Assembly: GCA_034440635.1 (NCBI GenBank)
Contig: JAOTON010001685.1
Location: 4,557,001-4,621,000 of the forward strand
Reading direction: 5' to 3'
Origin: Lepas anatifera
Lineage: Eukaryota > Arthropoda > Thecostraca > Lepadidae
DNA: 64,000 nucleotides
Shown: positions 34,233 through 45,195 of the stretch, piece by piece
Position numbering within the stretch: position 1 is the stretch's first letter
How the letters are laid out: each line of letters starts with the position of its first letter
Notes under the pieces: generated by a model
Seen by the model: only the letters and a program-made list of their open reading frames with translations
Database searches by the model: none
What the model was told of the DNA's origin: nothing
Made by a program: the position numbers and the translations under genes

Positions 34233-34240
34233 CCTACACC

Positions 34241-35068
34241 GAATAGGAAACAGACCAAAATATGAATCAGTCGTTTTTTTCTCTACTGCCATGCACTAAA
34301 CGACCTGAATTCAAGTGTTCCCTGTGCCATCTCGCTCGGACGGAGAGGGGCGCCCCGCATCTCTTCTCACACTCTCAGCTCCTAGTCGTGGTAGGAAAAC
34401 ATGTACGGATGTAGTGCTTGCGAGGTCGTGACACAATAAAGAATCCATTTCACGGTCTTGAAAATTTACAAATCGCAAGCCTCTGAAAACGATCCAGATC
34501 GTTCTCCTTCCCTGTAACTTCAGATACTTTTTTGCGCAGGCTTAGCATCACTGAAACCAAATTGTTGGCCTAAGACCATTTTTACAATGCAGTGAGCTAC
34601 AAGCATTTCAAAAGGTTCAAGGAGAACGCATTTTCTCATCTTGAGCCGCCAGACTGTTCGAGGAAATGAAAGGACCCTACAATGGTAGCGGATTGATCAA
34701 ACCCAGTGGCGAGTTCAGAATTTCATTTGGGGTACTAGGGGCTTAAGCCTTCCCCCAATGCTTCGGAACAGCCTCCGGCTATGCATTAACATTCTGGAAT
34801 TTCGGAATGGGGGCTGCAGCCCCTTACCTCCTCTTGTATCCGCCACTGGTTAAAACTATCTACCCGACTAGCTGGCACTTCAGCATCTCCTTACATTGGG
34901 CTGAAGCCCTGAGAAGGCATGTATGCCAGCTTTGGTGGCAAGACTGAAGGCAGTTTCAGTCTCAAATTCGACAGCCGGCAGCATTCAACTGTACCAGAGT
35001 GCCCAATTCAGGGGAGGTAGTATGAGGGACGGTCATATCGGTTTTCCACAAGACTCTTCAACGAGACC
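34241..35068. other. Downstream flank of tRNA-Ala module, no gene
   Basis: Matches 47430-47760 and 43997-44230 (GGAAACAGACCA, TCTACTGCCATGCA, CATCTCTTCTCACACTCTCAG). Contains a copy of the short MITE family at 34704-34848 (CAGTGGCGAG...TATCCGCCACTG). From 34980 it matches 48700-48800 (TTCAGGGGAGGTAGTATGAGG). Confidence 0.65.
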
Positions 35069-35076
35069 ATGAACAA

Positions 35077-35271
35077 TAGGGTGTAACGACATTCGCAGTT
35101 CAAAAAAGGCAAGCGATATTCTTATGCCCAGAGGGCATATAAACAAAATGCCAATAGTCGTTTCCCCACTTATTTGTATCGGAAGGCCGCAGAGCAAGAG
35201 AAGTTGCGCCCTATCTAAATACATAAGCGACGCTAGCGCCAATATAGCGGCAGAAATTGGAACTAACATGC
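35077..35271 (+). repeat. Left terminal inverted repeat of the 5-kb transposon
   Basis: Pairs with 39922-40124 in inverse orientation; words such as TATGCCC, GCGCCCTATC and CGACGCTAGCGCCAA are shared. Minus-strand frames in both copies give similar hydrophobic peptides (SAAILALASLMYLDRAQLL and SAAMLALASLTYLDRAQLL), but the changes are not mainly synonymous, so this is repeat homology and not evidence of coding. Confidence 0.75.
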
Positions 35272-35354
35272 GGCCTCCTTCTTCATGGTGTTTCACGGCC
35301 AAGACAATGTCGTAAATGTTACCAATCATACTGAGAGGGATCAGAACACTTTAA

Positions 35355-36330
35355 CCCTCGCCCACCGGGGGCCATCGATGGCCCCCTAGTTTTTCCGGGA
35401 TAGCAGAAAACGACGAGGCGCAGCACCGCGGTTGAGGGCTCTACCTCTCACTGCATCATTTTCCCATCATCCCTGAAATTTTTACCCCGGGTCACCCAAG
35501 GTCAGGTCACCAGACGAGGTCAACCAAGGTCACCTCACTTCACCTTTAGAGCTCTGTAAGAGCTACATTTCAAAGTCGATCGATTTGAAACTTCCTCACT
35601 TCATGAACCCTTCAGGATCTACAAGGTGTATATCCGGGATTTTTCGATTTCGTGCCCTGAGGTCAGGTCACGAGGCGACCTCTCCCATTGGAAAAGCATG
35701 GGGAAAAGCTATTTCATGATATAAAAGCCACAAAAACGATTGCAAATACTCAGACTGCTCAGAACAACGTTTTTGGACACCCTTTCACGGATCCCAGGGG
35801 TCATATTTGCCCTTTGACTTTTCCAAGGTCATCCAAGTCACCAGAGGTCAAAACAGTATTTTGACAATAACTTTTGACCTAATTGAGCTAGAGCGGTGAA
35901 ACAAACACCATCGTGTTTGTCTTGTCACTGGCTTTCATTTGATATACGGCAAGGTCGTTTTTGACCTTTCGTGACCTCAGGTCATATTAGGTCACGAGGT
36001 GACCTCTGGCGGTCAAACCACTGGCGGGAGGTCTTTACGTTCCACATAGCGGAAAAGTACTGGCAATTTGCTATCAAATGTACTTTACCAGGCCTCAATA
36101 GCTCTATGACATAAGAGTTATGCCCAGTTTGTTAATCATTGCATATTTGGTGAAAATAGCCATCTTGACCTAATTTGACCTCTAGGTCAAACCATTGACC
36201 TGAGCACTAAAACATGCGAAGTAATTTCTTACTGAATTCACGCGAGCTTTCTATTGCACTTTGCAGATTTGCGCTAACGCCCATATTTTCGTTAGAGGGG
36301 GCATCGATGGCCCCCTGGCAAGTGCCATGG
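35355..36330 (+). mobile_element. TTAA element, subfamily A, nested
   Basis: 976 bp between TTAA at 35351-35354 and 36331-36334. The left end has CCCTCGCC, CACC and the GGGGGCCATCGATGGCCCC palindrome. The interior follows 14950-15972 throughout. The right end keeps the palindrome in worn form, but beyond it reads CTGGCAAGTGCCATGG, a different outer sequence from other subfamily A copies. Confidence 0.85.
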
Positions 36331-36965
36331 TTAATGAACTATGTATTGTACTTGTTTTTTCATCGACCAAAATCTCTTGAGAGCAAGTCATTCAATTGAC
36401 AGGTGTTTTACATGACACTTTGCTTATTTGTCTTTGTTTCCAGTGTCCAATCAGCACTCGATTTTCCACATATGTTCCTCTAAGTCATACTTACGAGCGG
36501 AAATAGTTTAGCTGTATGATGCATGACTTTCCGTGTGAGGCTTCGTGTCCTCGCGGACCGGAGAAGCCCTTGGGAAAAGCTCCATAAACTCAATCCCGCA
36601 GAATGTGCTAATTTGCCACTTGTCTGAAGAAACAGACAGACAAAAAGTTATTGCATTCATTCATATCTATGAATGAATGCAATAACTGTTGTGTTTTTTT
36701 CCTGCAGTTTTTTCCTGCACTGCACTGTTGTGACTTTTCCTGCTCTTTCAAGTCTCTGGCTCCAATAACTGATTCCTCTCATTGACAGGTCCTTATTTGT
36801 TGAAGTCAAAATTAACGCTAAGACGGAGCAAATCAAAGCATTTCAGTATTTGTTTGCCGGGTGCCTTGCCATCAGTTTCCGACAAACCGAGATGTGAATT
36901 ATGTGCGACTTTTAGTTGAGCGTCAAACACCCTCGCGCGCATAAAACGAAATCTTCACGACGGTA

Positions 36966-39385
36966 GCCGAGGAGGTGTTGCAGCTCTGGCAGCCAGGCGC
37001 CATCCCCGTGCTCAATGACAAAGGCGTCAAGAGGAAAGTATTCACGCTGTACGAATAGTTCAAGAGGTCGAACAAACTGCCGAAATCGCAGCGCCTGAAG
37101 AAATGCTGTCATTTTGAGATCAAGGCAGCGTGTTTGTTCGATATCGCTCTGTGCCGCTGCAGAAATCTGAGTCGATGCACCTGTCCATCATCGTCCATGG
37201 TGCCAAAAACAGAAGCACCATTCCTACCGGATCAGAGAGGACTTCTAAAAATGACTTTGGGTGACTGTGACATCAACGAGACGAAGAGGCACCGGAAAAC
37301 AGAAGAACGGAGGGAGAAACGAAAATGAGATGAAATACAGACGAATAATGAAACTCACGATCATGATGTAGCAGGTCCGTCTGTCAGCCGGATCAGTGAG
37401 GTCAAAGTGAACAGCGGTGACGACCAAGACTAACCCACTGATGCTGGCGATAAATGGGACAGCGATTGGAAAGACAACGAAGAAGAAGCGCAAAGGAACA
37501 TGTGTCTTATCCCGAACACGGCCCTTGTCGCTGACCGTTATCGTATTTCGAGCTGCGCTGTAGCCGCCCTGTTAAATGCCTACCAGCTGGATACAGGAAA
37601 GTCAAGCGGCAGTACCTCGCAGCTACTGGACGCTATAAAGATATGGCGAGAGCGGCGGTGGATACGAGATGTGTCAGCGCGAATAAGAGACAAAAATCAC
37701 AGGGATGGTGCTCTGGGGGCCCTGTATTTTGATGGACGCTGTGACCATACCCTCAGCAACGCCAACGTCAACATCATCACTGAGGAACACATATCGGTGG
37801 TGGCGAACCTGGTGGAGAGTATGTCATCCACTTCACGCCAGAGTCCGGAAAGGCTGTCGACCAGGTGAACGAGCTAATCAGCATTGCCACGGACTACGGA
37901 GGTAACATATGCGTACTGGGATGCGTACGCACATGTCACCTCCGGGGTCACCTATGTACCACGCATACGTATACGTATACACCACGCACACGCACTTATA
38001 TATCACGCATATGTCACCTATGCGTACTGGGATGCGATGGCACCGCCGCAAACACTGGAACCTTAGGTGGAGTGTGCCGACCTTTTGAATTAATCGAAGA
38101 GAAGCCTGTGCACTGGAATGTGTGTATGATCGATAGCAATGAGCTGAACCTTCGAGAACTGTTCAAGAATTTAGATGGACGAACGACCGGACCAAAGTCA
38201 TGTTTTGGACCAATAGGAAAAGAAGCAAGCAGTGATGTTCACACACTTCCTGTGGTTCAGTTCCGTACAGTGGCCGGACTCTTGCCTGATTTACCAGCAT
38301 TGATGGTGCAGGATCTCAGCAGGGGTCAACAACTCCTGTACAAGCTCGCCAAGACAGTGGCGTCAGGATCCATTGCCGAGGATTACGCTTGTTAAAAATC
38401 GGGGGCGGTCAGTCACGCCAGGTAATTTTTCTTGATCATTTTCTTCTTAAATGTTCCAATATTGAATGTTTTACAAAGGCTAGGTACGTTCCTTTTTATA
38501 CCCTTATTTTCTTAATATTCCTTCTGTCCCTGCCTAGCTGATACACCTTTTTCAATGTACCTGTCTCACTACATATACAAAAATATACACAGCATTCCGT
38601 GGACATCTATTTCCTGGTATTTTTAAATGGCGCGTAAACCTTACAAGCCCATCCGCTAACCCTGGCTATAAGTGCCTACCCGTGATCATTTCTAATAGGG
38701 ATGTTCCTATCCTCGCCATCCAGGTGGCTGACTTGGGTGGCATGATTACTTCCGTTGTATATTTCCACCGCTGTTCGCAGCGAACAGCTGAACCTGCTCG
38801 TCCTTGTATTTGGTGGGCCATTACGTGCCCTTGTGGTTTCAACTCAGGACCTGCAGCAGCTGCACAGATGGTCCGCCGAACCTGCTACGAAGCGTGCAGC
38901 TTCTCCAAGCTCTACCAAGCCAGCTGCGCAAAGTGATGGAGCCGTTCATTCAGGGGAATGCCTACTGGGCCCACCCGGAGACACCGCTACTGGCCATGGC
39001 AGCGGACCGCCACCGGCAGGTGCGCACGCAGGCTGTACGGACGATTCAGCGCTGCCGTCAGCAACCACCAACGGGGCAGGTACGGCCGTACATCCTGCCG
39101 AGGGTGCGGTTTTCTACCACAACCCTTCCTGAGCTCATCAACTGGGAGAAGGAACTCATCACGGAGCCACCACTCAGGATCAGTCTCAGCGCTGAAGACA
39201 TCGACAACATTCGGACAGCGCCACTCCAGGTGGCGTGATACCCGATCCACACGGTGGCCGTGGAGCACACTGTACGCGCAGTGACTGAGGCTGCCAGTGC
39301 AGTAGTCGGAGAGTAGCAGCGCCATGGCTTCTTCTGTAACCGGCTCCGACACCGGCAGCAGCTGCCAGTGATCACCGGCAAACGG
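36966..39385 (+). pseudogene. Decayed transposase-like gene (unnamed GCDGT/NTGxxGG family)
   Basis: Pieces in order match a family I recall from invertebrate genomes as large uncharacterised proteins. N-terminal: AEEVLQLWQPGAIPV, then CLFDIALCRCRNLSRCTCP, then FLPDQRG. From 37500: IPNTALVADRYRIS, then GALYFDGRCDHTL. Core: VLGCDGTAANTGTLGGV, then NELNLRELFKNLDGRTTGP, FGPIGKEA, LPVVQFRTVAGLLPDLPAL. After an intron: RWLT, LYIST, then YVPLWFQ, GNAYWAHPETPLLAMAADRH, VRPYILPRVRF, LINWEKELITEPPL. C-terminal: VEHTVRAVTEAASAVVGE. The conserved D in FDGR and in GCDGT suggests an RNase H-like DDE enzyme (inference). Breaks: TAG 37056-37058; frame lost 37326-37420; frameshift near 37805; in-frame 111-bp duplication (37908-38036); TAA 38393-38395; TGA 38743-38745; frameshifts near 38810 and 39238; TAG 39314-39316. 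Clearly dead. Confidence 0.75.
38422..38723 (+). other. Intron within the transposase-like pseudogene
   Basis: 302 bp with donor CAG|GTAATT and acceptor CCATCCAG|G. Joining the flanks gives the family's HARWLT segment in one frame, which is good support although the gene is dead. The interior is pyrimidine-rich near the 3' half. Confidence 0.7.
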
Positions 39386-39921
39386 TGCTGGTTGACGGCA
39401 AATCCGACCCGGCCGTAGTGCAGCCACGCTACAACGGACATCCTGTAAGCTTTTGCTTGATCTGGCTATTCGCAGTCCTAAGTGTTCATGTAATCCTGTA
39501 ATAATTTTGCAGCATCTTCTTCAAAACATTGTCCATTGCATTTTCTTTGCGTCTGTTGGTGCAATAGTTTAACTATGTTGTCTCTGCAACGATTCCATAC
39601 CCTTGTTTCATGTAACTGTTCTCATATTAGAAATGAATCCGTAATAAAATATCTAATACATTCGCAATATGCCCAGAATAAAACTAAAAAGTACTCGGAG
39701 TTTACTTTTATTGTGAATTACGATTGGTTTACAAAGTAACCACATCTTTAAAATTATAGCTCCAACGTTATGCCAAAAAGATATGCCGAGAAAGGGTAAC
39801 CAGGGGGAAAACACCAAGAAATATGGACAGTGATTCATTAGAATCTTTTCAAATGCATACTCATATGATTTTGTACTTTGCGGTATTTGAAAGGATGAAA
39901 AACACTAGGAACGGTGAGCTT

Positions 39922-40124
39922 GCATGTTAGTTCCAGTTTCCGCCGCTATGTTGGCGCTAGCGTCGCTAACGTATTTGGATAGGGCGCAACTTCTCTCGCT
40001 CTGCGGTCTTCCGATACTAACAACTGGGGAAAACAACTATTGGCATTTCGTTTGTATGCCTCCTGGGCAGAATATTGTTTGCCTTTCTCATTCAAGAACA
40101 AAAGTACCGCTATGATACAGGCTA
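39922..40124 (-). repeat. Right terminal inverted repeat of the 5-kb transposon
   Basis: Inverted partner of 35077-35271; ends ...TACAGGCTA before the duplication ATGAACAA. Confidence 0.75.
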
Positions 40125-40457
40125 ATGAACAATCCTCGGGGCAGATATTAGGGCTACCACTCCCGGTCCTAACAACAGGGTTGGTGTAAATGAAAATTGT
40201 GTTCATAATTTATTTTTGCAGATGCATTGAGAGAAAACAACCGTATGTCCTTTCTCAGAAAATAGAAAAGCTGGAAGCTGGAAAGCCAAGAGTTGAGGGC
40301 TCTGCTGTGTCTCTACCTCTCAGTGTGGTTCCAGGACCCGTTACGTCTCTGTTGTGCGGCACAGCATGCCCGTCGCCTGTCTGCGGGACCGCGCCCACGT
40401 GCCAGAGGGAAGGTTAGGTATGGAACAAATGGTCAGTGGTCATGTATTTAAATAAGA

Positions 40458-40530
40458 GGGGCTGTAGCTCAAGTGGTAGAGCGATCGCTTAGCATGTGAG
40501 AGGTACGGGGATCGATACCCCGCAGCTCCA
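40458..40530 (+). tRNA. tRNA-Ala(AGC), type X flanks
   Basis: Canonical except A for C at position 27 (ATCGC opposite GTGAG). Upstream block TTGTGCGGCACAGC/GCCCACGTGCCAGAGG is type X; downstream GAAGGAAACGTTTCTCAAATTA is type X, with the T4 run seen in its relatives reduced to TTT. Probably recently inactivated or weak. Confidence 0.85.
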
Positions 40531-40908
40531 GAAGGAAACGTTTCTCAAATTAACGTTTAATTAACACCATGCAACAAGACAAACTCGGGGAAAGGAGCGT
40601 CTGACCAAACCAGGGTTACAACAAAAAAGTGAAGGTTTGTCGCAAGCTTCATCCAATCTCGATTGAATTCCTGCAATTACCACGTATTTCCGAGGACGGT
40701 CTCGTGTCAGAGGGTAAGCGATTCATCACTGTGCTTTTAAAGAAAAGGCCACATTCCCTCGGCCTCAACACATGCATATTTGTTGAGACCGCCATATGGA
40801 ACAGAATTTACATTACCTGAGCTCTGAAGTAGATAGTTGAGTCTCCCCTAGTTGTCTGTCTGCCCGTCCGTTTTGTTCCATTCAATCCCCTCCGTCCATT
40901 TGTTTTTT

Positions 40909-40917
40909 CTCTCTCTC

Positions 40918-40954
<37 letters not shown>
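40909..40954. repeat. (CT)n microsatellite
   Basis: About 46 bp of CT dinucleotides with one interruption (CTATCTCT). Related, shorter tracts lie at the equivalent place downstream of the type X tRNAs at 49281 (49757-49797) and 56004 (56401-56460). Confidence 0.9.
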
Positions 40955-40958
<4 letters not shown>

Positions 40959-41412
40959 ATAAATCCAACATAGGCAAAAAAATTGGAAAATCTTTAAAGG
41001 ACCAGACAGCAGCCTTTCCCAATAGAATATTCAAAGTCAAATCAGCTCCGTAGAATGGGGGAACAACACTACATACAATAACCCCTGTTGGAGTTCGCCT
41101 CTCTTCCCCGCCCGCCAGATCCACGTCTCAGTCGCCCTGCCCCGCCCCGTCTCCCACAAAACTTGGGTTTGCCGCTTAAGATAAGCCTACTCCTGGGAAT
41201 CAGTTGAAAACCTTATTTTCTAAAATAATATTTTCATTACATAATGTCACTTGCTAATCCTTCATTAGTGCATTCGTTACCTTCGGAAAAAGTGTGTTGC
41301 GCGGTACAGCGTTCCAGTCACTGGTCCGAAACCGCGCCCAGGCCTCCGAGAGCGAGAGCCAGTTAGACAGGGTATGGAAGCCAATGGACAGTGGTCACGG
41401 AAACTAAGATGA

Positions 41413-41485
41413 GGGGCTGTAGCTCAAGTGGTAGAGCGCTCGCCTAGCATGTGAGAGGTACGGGGATCGATACCCAGCAGCTCCA
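41413..41485 (+). tRNA. tRNA-Ala(AGC), type Y flanks
   Basis: Loop CTAGCAT (C32) with anticodon AGC; T-stem CGGGG opposite CCCAG has one mismatch. A T5 run at 41500-41504 could terminate Pol III. Upstream flank type Y. Confidence 0.83.
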
Positions 41486-42171
41486 GAGTGACGCATTCCT
41501 TTTTCCGTGTTGCTCCTCTGCGACTGCTCCTCCTGAGATCCCCAGGAGACGGGCAGCTGAACTGAGTCCAACGAACCTAGGTGGGGACCGTACCAACTCA
41601 TGGCAGGTTGACATCGAAACTAGAGGTGGGACTTTTTGGTCCCGCGGTCCCGGCGCCGGGACCAGGTTTGGTCCCGGCAGGACTAAAGCCGGGACCAAAG
41701 GCTAGACGCCGGGACTGTGCCGGGACCAGAGCCAGTCTGGATAAAGCGAAATTCATGATATAACTATGAATTTCCAGCACTTCATTGCCTCCTTGATGCA
41801 ATTTTCCAACTTTATAAGATGAGAAAAGTATCAATTCAACTAGATGAAAGATAAAAAATAATGTTGCACAGACACAGCACAGAACTCAGTTCTCACTAAG
41901 TTTCGTTCTTTGGAAACCACATTTTCGGATGTGATTCCTATTCCTTCACTTAGATAAAAAAGATAAAAGATAAAAGAAGTGTGCGCCATTGCTGTCTTTG
42001 AAGAAAAATTCAACCAAGTAGAAGATCAAGCTTTAGTAGCCTCAGGGCAAGATGTGTTTAAAGCCACGTGATAATCTATTAAATATTATCTCTATTCTCT
42101 TACTACACATGATACTGTACTATTTGTCTTTAGTGCGCCGTCTGCGTCTGCTGTAATATATTTGCCTATTA

Positions 42172-43008
42172 GGGGAAGTCCGTGCAAGAGTACGCACTTA
42201 ACTTTCTAAAGGCTTTCACTTTTCTCCTATAAGTCTAACAACTAAAATTTTTATGTGGTTGTTTAGCCAGAAGAATTGTCTATGTATGGTCCATGTTTCA
42301 ACTCGATGTCTCTGAAAGGAACTCGCCACGAGCCCATCAAAAATAAAAAGTCACGTGCGTACTCTTGCCGGAGTGGGCCGGTAAGAGTACGCAAGAGAGG
42401 CTGCTGGAGTACGCATTGATGCCCCGCTGTGTTTTAGGTGCATAGGCCATGTCGCGAAGTTTTTGTCGCCAAACTAGGCGATTGTATGATTTTATATCGT
42501 TCTGAATATACAAGAACTATGTTGCAGCATTTGGTTTTACAAATATGAATTACGGACACTGTCCCGAGCGAAAATTAAATTTTCCTATCTCTTAAGCATG
42601 CGCACTCTTGCCCAACGGCCTACTGCGTACTCTTGCCGGACATGCTCCCTTGGGAAGAAATTCTTCATAAACATGTTGGCAGGCGTTTTAGCGTGAGCTC
42701 CGGTCCTTGAGCACACTCCTAGCTCAGCTTTCTTACTGATGACAGACTGTAATGCAATAGTTTTTTTTATAATAGGGGCATGGTCTACAAGTTTACCCAG
42801 TTAAGAAATATTACTTCAAGGGTGCCCAGAAACTTATTTTGCTCTGTACTCCCGCGGGAAGAACAGGAGCACGTTGAATTTTGGTGTGCAGCCTAGGCAC
42901 TGACCTCGCTTTTTTATGCCAGAGTATCAGCCATCTCAGTGGTTGCTAAGTAACCAAAACAGCTGCTGCGTACTCTTGTCTCCTGCGTACTCTTACCCGC
43001 CCTTACCC
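42172..43008. mobile_element. Nested TA-flanked element with repeated GTACTCTTGCC motif
   Basis: 837 bp between TA at 42170-42171 and 43009-43010. Ends GGGGAAGTCCGTGCAAGAGTACGC and (reverse-complemented) GGGTAAGGGCGGGTAAGAGTACGC are imperfect inverted repeats. The core word GCGTACTCTTGC, or its complement, recurs near 42190, 42357, 42391, 42629, 42969 and 42985. A TA duplication fits Tc1/mariner-like MITEs. Confidence 0.7.
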
Positions 43009-43383
43009 TACAAGCAAATATTGTTATTGGCATTGACATTTTCAGCTTTGATTTGCCTAGAATAATAGAAAGCCGTTTTGACACGAATCAAAGAAGACAG
43101 TTTTTCTACTAGCTTTGCTTTCTCACAGACTTAAGCTTGGCATCCATATTTGGAAATCCATGCATGGACATTAGCCCTATTGTTTGTGTGTGTTGGGAAG
43201 GAAGAGGAAGGAAGGTGGCGGCTTACCTAATTGTTTTTGGAGAACTACCTAGGTATGTAAAACATTAATTGTCAGTTCTTTCATCCAGTGTATCAACTCG
43301 CATCATTCTTCACAAACAGCCAAAACAGTCATTTAGTCACATGGCAACTGCAAAAGTGATATGTCAAATTGCTCCTGTGCTTT

Positions 43384-43650
43384 GGTGATTTGATCGTAAG
43401 GCTCTTTAAGGTATTTGTGTCCTGATCTTCCCTGATAAAGCGTAGGTATGTTTATTGATTGAATGTTTATGGATGGACAGAAGAGAGGCGTGATAATGCT
43501 TAAATTTGGATTTGATGGTGATTTGATCGTAAGGCTCTTGAAGGTATTTGTGTCCTGACCTTCCCTGATAAAACTTAGGTATGCTTATTGATTTAACGTT
43601 TATGGATGGATAGAAGAGAGGCGTGATACTGCTTAAATTTGGATTGACGT
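43384..43650. repeat. Two-copy 133-bp tandem repeat
   Basis: GGTGATTTGATCGTAAGGCTC begins at 43384 and 43517; the two copies share GGTATTTGTGTCCTGA, TTCCCTGATAAA and GAGAGGCGTGATA. Two copies only. Confidence 0.85.
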
Positions 43651-43996
43651 ATAGTTTCTTACCTTTTAAGGGGTTTACATGCAAATGTTTCCTCAGAGAG
43701 CATTGTCAGATAATTGTGGCCATTTTTCATGATAGTAGGTAAGGATTTCCTGAAGCTATGGTTCATACTTTATGTTGATTTGTTTATGTAATGATGATAT
43801 GAATTTGCTTAATATGTTTGGCTCTTAATCCACAAGAAATTAGTATGTCTAAAAGCCAATAAGTGGGGAAAAAGGCTGCCGGGACCAGGCCAGGACCACA
43901 TCTTTCCTCGCCAGGACTAGGCCGGGACCAAGAAATGTTGGTCGGGACCGGGACCGGGACCAGCTTTTTCCAAAAAGTCCCACCTCTAATCGAAAC

Positions 43997-44349
43997 GTCT
44001 GAAACGGCGTGATGAGAAAAAAGACTAAGAATACCTAAAACAGTCGTTTTGTGCTCTACTGCCATGTCCAAACAACCTGCATTCGCGGGTTTACCGTGCG
44101 ATATCGCCCGGACGGGATATGTCGATGTGTATCTCTTCTCACACTCTCAGCTTTCAGTCGTGGCACAAACATGTGCAGATGTGGATTCAAGTAATGCAGG
44201 CGTCACACAAAGTCCGGTAAATATACAATTTCAAAAAATGAGAAGTGCAATGCCAGCATTTCAGACAGGCAGACGAAGGACGCATTTCCTCATGGCCACC
44301 TGTCTGTTGAAGGGAAATGTTCGGGACCCATGCAATGGTACGAAGGAGT
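43997..44349. other. tRNA-Ala module flank, no gene
   Basis: Resumes the type Y downstream flank interrupted at 41621. A 126-codon frame at 44049-44429 runs on into the next element and has no motif. Confidence 0.6.
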
Positions 44350-44353
44350 TTAA

Positions 44354-45195
44354 CACGCGCATTGACGGGGGGGCGGGTACCCGCCCCCCTCGGGTTTTTC
44401 GGAGACAGCAGAAAAACGGCGGCGCGTAGCGCCGCCGTACTTGGTATACCTTTTGCCTCATCATTTTTACAACTTCTGTGAAAATTTTAAGGTTAGGTCA
44501 TCTCAGGTCAGGTCACCAGTACAGGTCAAGTGACCCGACCTCAAAAAAAGTTTAAGATAGCATAAGTCGGAGCAGGGTGAACTTATCCGATTGAAACTCA
44601 CATCACATAATGGCCCCACCGAGTTCTCTAAAATATGTTCCGGTATTTTTGATATCGATGACCTAAGGTCAGGTACGAGGCATGACCTCTCCATTGGAAA
44701 TACATGGGAAAAATGGTTTTTACGGAATAACTCAGTAACAGATGGTGATAGAGCATTTATTTTAGCTGCATTAGACTCGCCTGGGCTTTGCGGTTCTAAT
44801 GATATGCATTTTATATAATTTGACCCTGACCTGACCTCAGGTCGGGTCAAATCCTTGATTTGACCTAGCAAGGTCAAATTATATATCATTCGATTCGGCT
44901 TGCTAAGAGGATTCATATAGTTCAAGTCGTTTTGCTCTATCTTTACTTGTTCAGATTTCATGGCCGAAAAACTGAATTTACATGTTATCCCTATGACGGG
45001 CATGTTTTGACCTCTCGTGACCTTAAATGTGACCTGACAAAAAAATGGTTCAAATATTTTCGATGGAGAAGTGGATGGGAAGCCCAACGCCGTTTACCGT
45101 TTTTCGCTACCTGCCGTGGTTCTCGAGATCTTAGGGGGGCGGGTACCCGCCCCCCGTCAATGCGAAGGTGGCTCAGACCCCCGTCAATGCGCGTG
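44354..45195 (+). mobile_element. TTAA (piggyBac-like) element, subfamily C
   Basis: 842 bp between TTAA at 44350-44353 and 45196-45199. Left end CACGCGCATTGAC, then a palindrome containing GGGCGGGTACCCGCCC, then TTTTTCGGAGACAGCAGAAAAACG and a second hairpin CGGCGGCGCGTAGCGCCGCCG-like. Right end, reverse-complemented: CACGCGCATTGACGGGGG, GCCACCTTCGCATTGAC, and the same palindrome. The interior has TGACC/GGTCA clusters. The architecture matches subfamilies A and B, but the palindrome and the 8-base word GCATTGAC are its own. Confidence 0.87.

Larger units (their letters stand above)
35077..40124 (+). mobile_element. 5-kb DNA transposon with an unnamed transposase-like gene
   Basis: 8-bp duplication ATGAACAA at 35069-35076 and 40125-40132. 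The ends begin TAGGGTGTA and TAGCCTGTA and continue as diverged inverted repeats of about 200 bp (35077-35271 and 39922-40124). The related uninserted site lies near 48811 (GTGAACAGTCC). Inside are a nested TTAA element (35355-36330) and a decayed transposase-like gene (36966-39385). Without the nested insertion it is about 4.1 kb. An 8-bp duplication fits hAT, P or Zisupton-like classes; I do not assign one. Confidence 0.8.
41621..43988. mobile_element. 2.4-kb hAT-like element with GGTCCCGG subterminal repeats
   Basis: Perfect 8-bp duplication ATCGAAAC at 41613-41620 and 43989-43996. The 19-bp terminus TAGAGGTGGGACTTTTTGG is an exact inverted repeat. About 100 bp at each end are packed with GGGACC/GGTCCC words (at least eight), the kind of subterminal motif hAT transposases bind. 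No transposase frame. It contains a nested TA-flanked element and a 133-bp tandem repeat. Confidence 0.9.

Noticed and set aside
35033..35329. A 98-codon hydrophobic minus-strand frame, resembling a membrane protein, with a partner at 39924
   Set aside because: Both lie in the terminal inverted repeats of the 5-kb transposon, and differences between them are not biased to synonymous sites.
44049..44429. A 126-codon frame spanning module flank and TTAA element
   Set aside because: Crosses an element boundary that has a TTAA duplication, so it cannot be an ancestral gene.
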